Source of the DNA: Firmicutes bacterium HGW-Firmicutes-15
Lineage (GTDB): Bacteria; Bacillota; Syntrophomonadia; Syntrophomonadales; Syntrophomonadaceae
Assembly (NCBI GenBank): GCA_002840245.1
Contig: PHAA01000006.1
Coordinates: forward strand, 1 to 64,000
DNA: 64,000 nucleotides
Reading direction: 5' to 3'
The notes under the pieces were generated by a model. That model saw only the letters and a list, made by a program, of their open reading frames with translations. It did no database searches and was not told the DNA's origin. The position numbers and the translations under genes were made by a program. This document shows positions 61,477 through 64,000 of the stretch, one piece after another (position 1 is the first letter of the stretch; every line of letters begins with the position of its first letter).

Positions 61477-62784
61477 TTACAGAGAGCTTAATTCCTTCTC
61501 CATTAAATCCATAAATGCTTCGACATCTTCTGTCTTATGAGAAGGTTCACAAAAACTGGTTGACAGGGTCAGGGTTCGATTGTAGGTACTGACCGCCAGC
61601 ATGAAGCCAGGTACATTAGTAGTTGGGGGAACTAGATAAGCATCATTGGCAGTGATTTGTCCAAACTGCAATGGATTGATTATCCCCGTATTACCTAAGG
61701 TTGGAGAACACTTGCCGGTTTCTATAATCATAGGCCTGGCTGCTTGAAAAAGAGCATGTAGTTGTGAAAACTCTATGGCCTCTTGTGCTTCAGTTTTCAC
61801 GGCTTCAGACAATTCTACTTGAGCATGCTTTAATTCATCCATAGTTTTAGACACCCTTTTTAACGTCTCAAGAATTGATTCTTGCTCCACCCGGCAGGTT
61901 CTTGCGACTATTATTACCGCCAGGTTGCAAATATCCTGTGACGGATTGGTTTTAAAAAACCTTCGCAAATCCATGGTTACACAGATCTCCCGGTCATCTC
62001 CGGCCGGTGGGTTTAAAAGCTGAAACATACTTCTAAAATATGATGTTAAAATTATAGTATTGATGGTTACTGAATGAGCTTTACCAAATGCTCTAATTCT
62101 ATCGAAGGATTCACCAGCAAAACGCCGCATGGAAATATTTATCTCCTTTGATTCAGTACCATAAAAGGGAAAGGCCCAAGTTGCAGGCAGAGGCTGGTCA
62201 TTTGGATCCAGTAATGCCAGTGGATCCTTAATACCCAGTGCCTCGAAATAACTCTTCTGGTCCAACCGGCGCTTTGTATTCGGCTCAGGTTTATAGCGGG
62301 AGTCCTTTAGCAAGTGTGAATATATTTCGGCCAGCAACTGCAAATATTGTTTAAGACCTGCCGCGTCAGAACAGGCATGAGCGATTTTCACACAGAGGAT
62401 ATCATTATCATTGACCCGAATTATCCTCACACAGAGCATCTGCTCTTCATAATAAAATGGGCTTTTTAAGAACTGTTCAATTGCCGCTTGTTTACTATCA
62501 GTTTGTACAAGTACAAACTCAAACCACTGGATTTCGTCAGGATTATCAAAAGGCTGCCAATAAGGTTGTTTATCATTTTCAATAAACTGGCATCGCAATA
62601 TCGGTTCAGCATCCAAAGATAATCTAACCGCTTTTTTCAGAACATCTGTATCCAGGTGTTGAGCGAATGTAATGACCATCTGGATTTGCATATTGTAGTA
62701 TCCGTACTTGAGTAAATAACCGATCCGATCAACTACAGTTGCCGGTATGGTGGTAAGCCCATCTTCCCATATGCTTGCTTCCAT
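61477..62784 (-). CDS. Condensation-like acyltransferase, paralogue 2
   Basis: Second member of the array, 435 residues, with HACSDAAG at residues 136-140, CVTMDLRRFFK and GNTGIINPLQFGQI. It is the most diverged of the three (for example AARPMIIETGKCSPT in the late region), so it may take another substrate. The spacer to paralogue 1 is 83 bases and is itself homologous to the spacer before paralogue 3, showing duplication of gene plus leader. Confidence 0.75.
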   Translation of the reverse strand: MEASIWEDGLTTIPATVVDRIGYLLKYGYYNMQIQMVITFAQHLDTDVLKKAVRLSLDAEPILRCQFIENDKQPYWQPFDNPDEIQWFEFVLVQTDSKQAAIEQFLKSPFYYEEQMLCVRIIRVNDNDILCVKIAHACSDAAGLKQYLQLLAEIYSHLLKDSRYKPEPNTKRRLDQKSYFEALGIKDPLALLDPNDQPLPATWAFPFYGTESKEINISMRRFAGESFDRIRAFGKAHSVTINTIILTSYFRSMFQLLNPPAGDDREICVTMDLRRFFKTNPSQDICNLAVIIVARTCRVEQESILETLKRVSKTMDELKHAQVELSEAVKTEAQEAIEFSQLHALFQAARPMIIETGKCSPTLGNTGIINPLQFGQITANDAYLVPPTTNVPGFMLAVSTYNRTLTLSTSFCEPSHKTEDVEAFMDLMEKELSSL

Positions 62785-62865
62785 TTTCTAATAACCCCCT
62801 TCTTATTTAAGGCCAACGTAATCAGGATTTCCTTAAGCACATAAAACCCTTACCATTTCATATCC

Positions 62866-64000
62866 TTACAGAGAGCTCAATTCCTTCTCCATTAAATCCA
62901 TAAATGCTTCGACATCTTCTGTCCTATGAGAAGGTTCACAAAAACTCACTTCCAAGGTCAAGGTTTTATTGTAGGTGCTGACACCCAGCATAAAACCAGG
63001 TGGAACAACTATTGGGGTGACAATATACGCGTCAGTGGCAACGATCTGGCCAAACTGTAAAGGATTAATAACCCCCACGTTAGATAAAAGAGGATGGCTT
63101 TTATCTGTTTCAACAGTCCACTGTATGATTGCCTGCATTTGGCTAAGCGTTTGAGAATAATCAATAGTACCCCATACTTCTAACCCAATCGCATTCAATA
63201 ATCCAGCTCGATCATTCTTTAATACTTCAATCGAACTAGATACTCTCTGCAGGGTTTCTGTAAAAGATTCTTCTTCCACCCTGGTTATTCTGGGGTAAAT
63301 GCCTACCGATAGGTTGCATATGGCTTGATCCGGGCTGCCAATAAAAGCCTTGCGTAAATCAACAGTTACGCAAATCCCCATTTCCTCTCCAATTGGCGGT
63401 TTGAGCAGTTCAAACATACTTCTATACAGCGCGGTCAAAATTACACTAGTGATGGTCACCTTGCGATTTTCACCAAAGTTTACGATCCTATCGAAAGCCC
63501 CATCCCTAAAACGGCGCATGGCTATATGCATCTCCTTTTTCTCAACACCATGATGGGGAAAGGCCCAGGTGGGTGGTAAAACTTGAGCCTGGGGGTCAAA
63601 TAGCGCCAATGGCTCCTTAACACCCAGGGCATCAAAATAATGCTTCTGATCTCTGCGGCCCTGATTGGGATTAGGCTTAAAAATAGAGTTCTTCTGCAGG
63701 TTCGAATAGATCCCCGCCAGCAAGTCCAAATATTCTTTCAGACCGGCTGCGTCTGAACAGGCATGACTTATCTTTATACAAAGGGTGTCGCCATCTTCAG
63801 TTCGGATTAACCTGACATTGACCTGCTGCCCGTCGTGGGTGAAAGGGCTTTTTAAAAACTGCTGGGTGGCCTCTTTTTTATTATCCTTGGTTACAAACTC
63901 AAACCATTGCATTTCGTCCGGTCTTTCAAAACGCTGCCAATAGGGTTGCTTCTCATCTTCAATAAATCGGCAGCCTAACACCGGTTCGGCATCCAAAGAT
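62866..64000 (-). CDS. Condensation-like acyltransferase, paralogue 3 (runs off the window)
   Basis: Third member, incomplete: the frame is open to the window edge and lacks about 58 N-terminal residues that paralogues 1 and 2 have. HACSDAAG, CVTVDLRKAFI and SNVGVINPLQFGQIV are all present. It resembles paralogue 1 more than paralogue 2. Its start and any further copies lie beyond 64000. Confidence 0.75.
   Translation of the reverse strand, partial: SLDAEPVLGCRFIEDEKQPYWQRFERPDEMQWFEFVTKDNKKEATQQFLKSPFTHDGQQVNVRLIRTEDGDTLCIKISHACSDAAGLKEYLDLLAGIYSNLQKNSIFKPNPNQGRRDQKHYFDALGVKEPLALFDPQAQVLPPTWAFPHHGVEKKEMHIAMRRFRDGAFDRIVNFGENRKVTITSVILTALYRSMFELLKPPIGEEMGICVTVDLRKAFIGSPDQAICNLSVGIYPRITRVEEESFTETLQRVSSSIEVLKNDRAGLLNAIGLEVWGTIDYSQTLSQMQAIIQWTVETDKSHPLLSNVGVINPLQFGQIVATDAYIVTPIVVPPGFMLGVSTYNKTLTLEVSFCEPSHRTEDVEAFMDLMEKELSSL

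Overview
The window looks like a chromosomal stretch from an anaerobic, spore-forming, low-to-mid GC Firmicute of the class Clostridia. A Syntrophomonadaceae-like bacterium is my best guess, from gene content only. The supporting genes are the [FeFe]-hydrogenase maturation genes hydE/hydG/hydF, a GerW (YtfJ)-type sporulation gene with its DUF2953 partner, several ferredoxin-type Fe-S oxidoreductases beside a single Fe/Mn superoxide dismutase, a manganese (yybP-ykoY) riboswitch, and an apparent UGA-encoded selenocysteine. No rRNA, complete tRNA, CRISPR array or replication origin is visible.

Region 1 (1-5100) is a mobile-DNA scrapyard. It holds an IS4-family element that has probably cut off the 5' end of a PIN-like nuclease gene, an IS21-like end relic, a Tn7-like relic (truncated tnsA behind spaced repeats that resemble TnsB sites), and a Phd/ParE-type toxin-antitoxin pair. 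Region 2 (5100-10550) is the hydrogenase maturation operon: regulator-hydE-hydG-hydF-aspartase, preceded by a terminator-like hairpin that may be an attenuator. Region 3 (10550-14390) holds an HU gene relic, a thioesterase, a crotonase and a GH26-like glycosidase gene broken by one in-frame amber codon.

Region 4 (14390-21300) is an arsenic/thiol-redox island, all on the minus strand. arsR-acr3-arsD-arsA is followed upstream by a thioredoxin-fold gene, a CopZ-like [2Fe-2S] protein gene that continues through an in-frame UGA with a SECIS-like hairpin just after it, a CcdA-type thiol transporter, an anchored thioredoxin with a six-fold 12-residue repeat linker, and a DGC-type zinc/thiol protein. 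The layout suggests electrons passed across the membrane by CcdA and thioredoxin to a seleno/thiol Fe-S protein that works beside arsenite export. This is the most unusual system in the window.

Region 5 (21400-38850) is a mosaic of regulators and metabolic genes. It includes two MocR-type regulators with matching direct-repeat operators, a histidine kinase, a YEATS-associated membrane protein, a MarR/SDR/aminotransferase block, a 3D-domain wall protein, a ketopantoate-reductase-like gene, and relics of an ABC-2 permease and an OmpR-type regulator. Region 6 (38850-45720) contains a GAF/HD-GYP protein, a manganese riboswitch controlling a small lipoprotein and a TerC/YjbE metal exporter, a single-domain AICAR transformylase, and an ECF sigma/anti-sigma/DUF2953/GerW operon.

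Region 7 (45750-64000) has XRE regulators, a small metallopeptidase, a MerR/aldo-keto reductase pair, a ferredoxin-nitroreductase, superoxide dismutase, a slipin/NfeD pair, an unusual DUF3795-zinc ribbon-alpha/beta hydrolase fusion, methyltransferases and an isochorismatase. It ends in a tandem array of at least three condensation-like acyltransferase paralogues that runs off the window.
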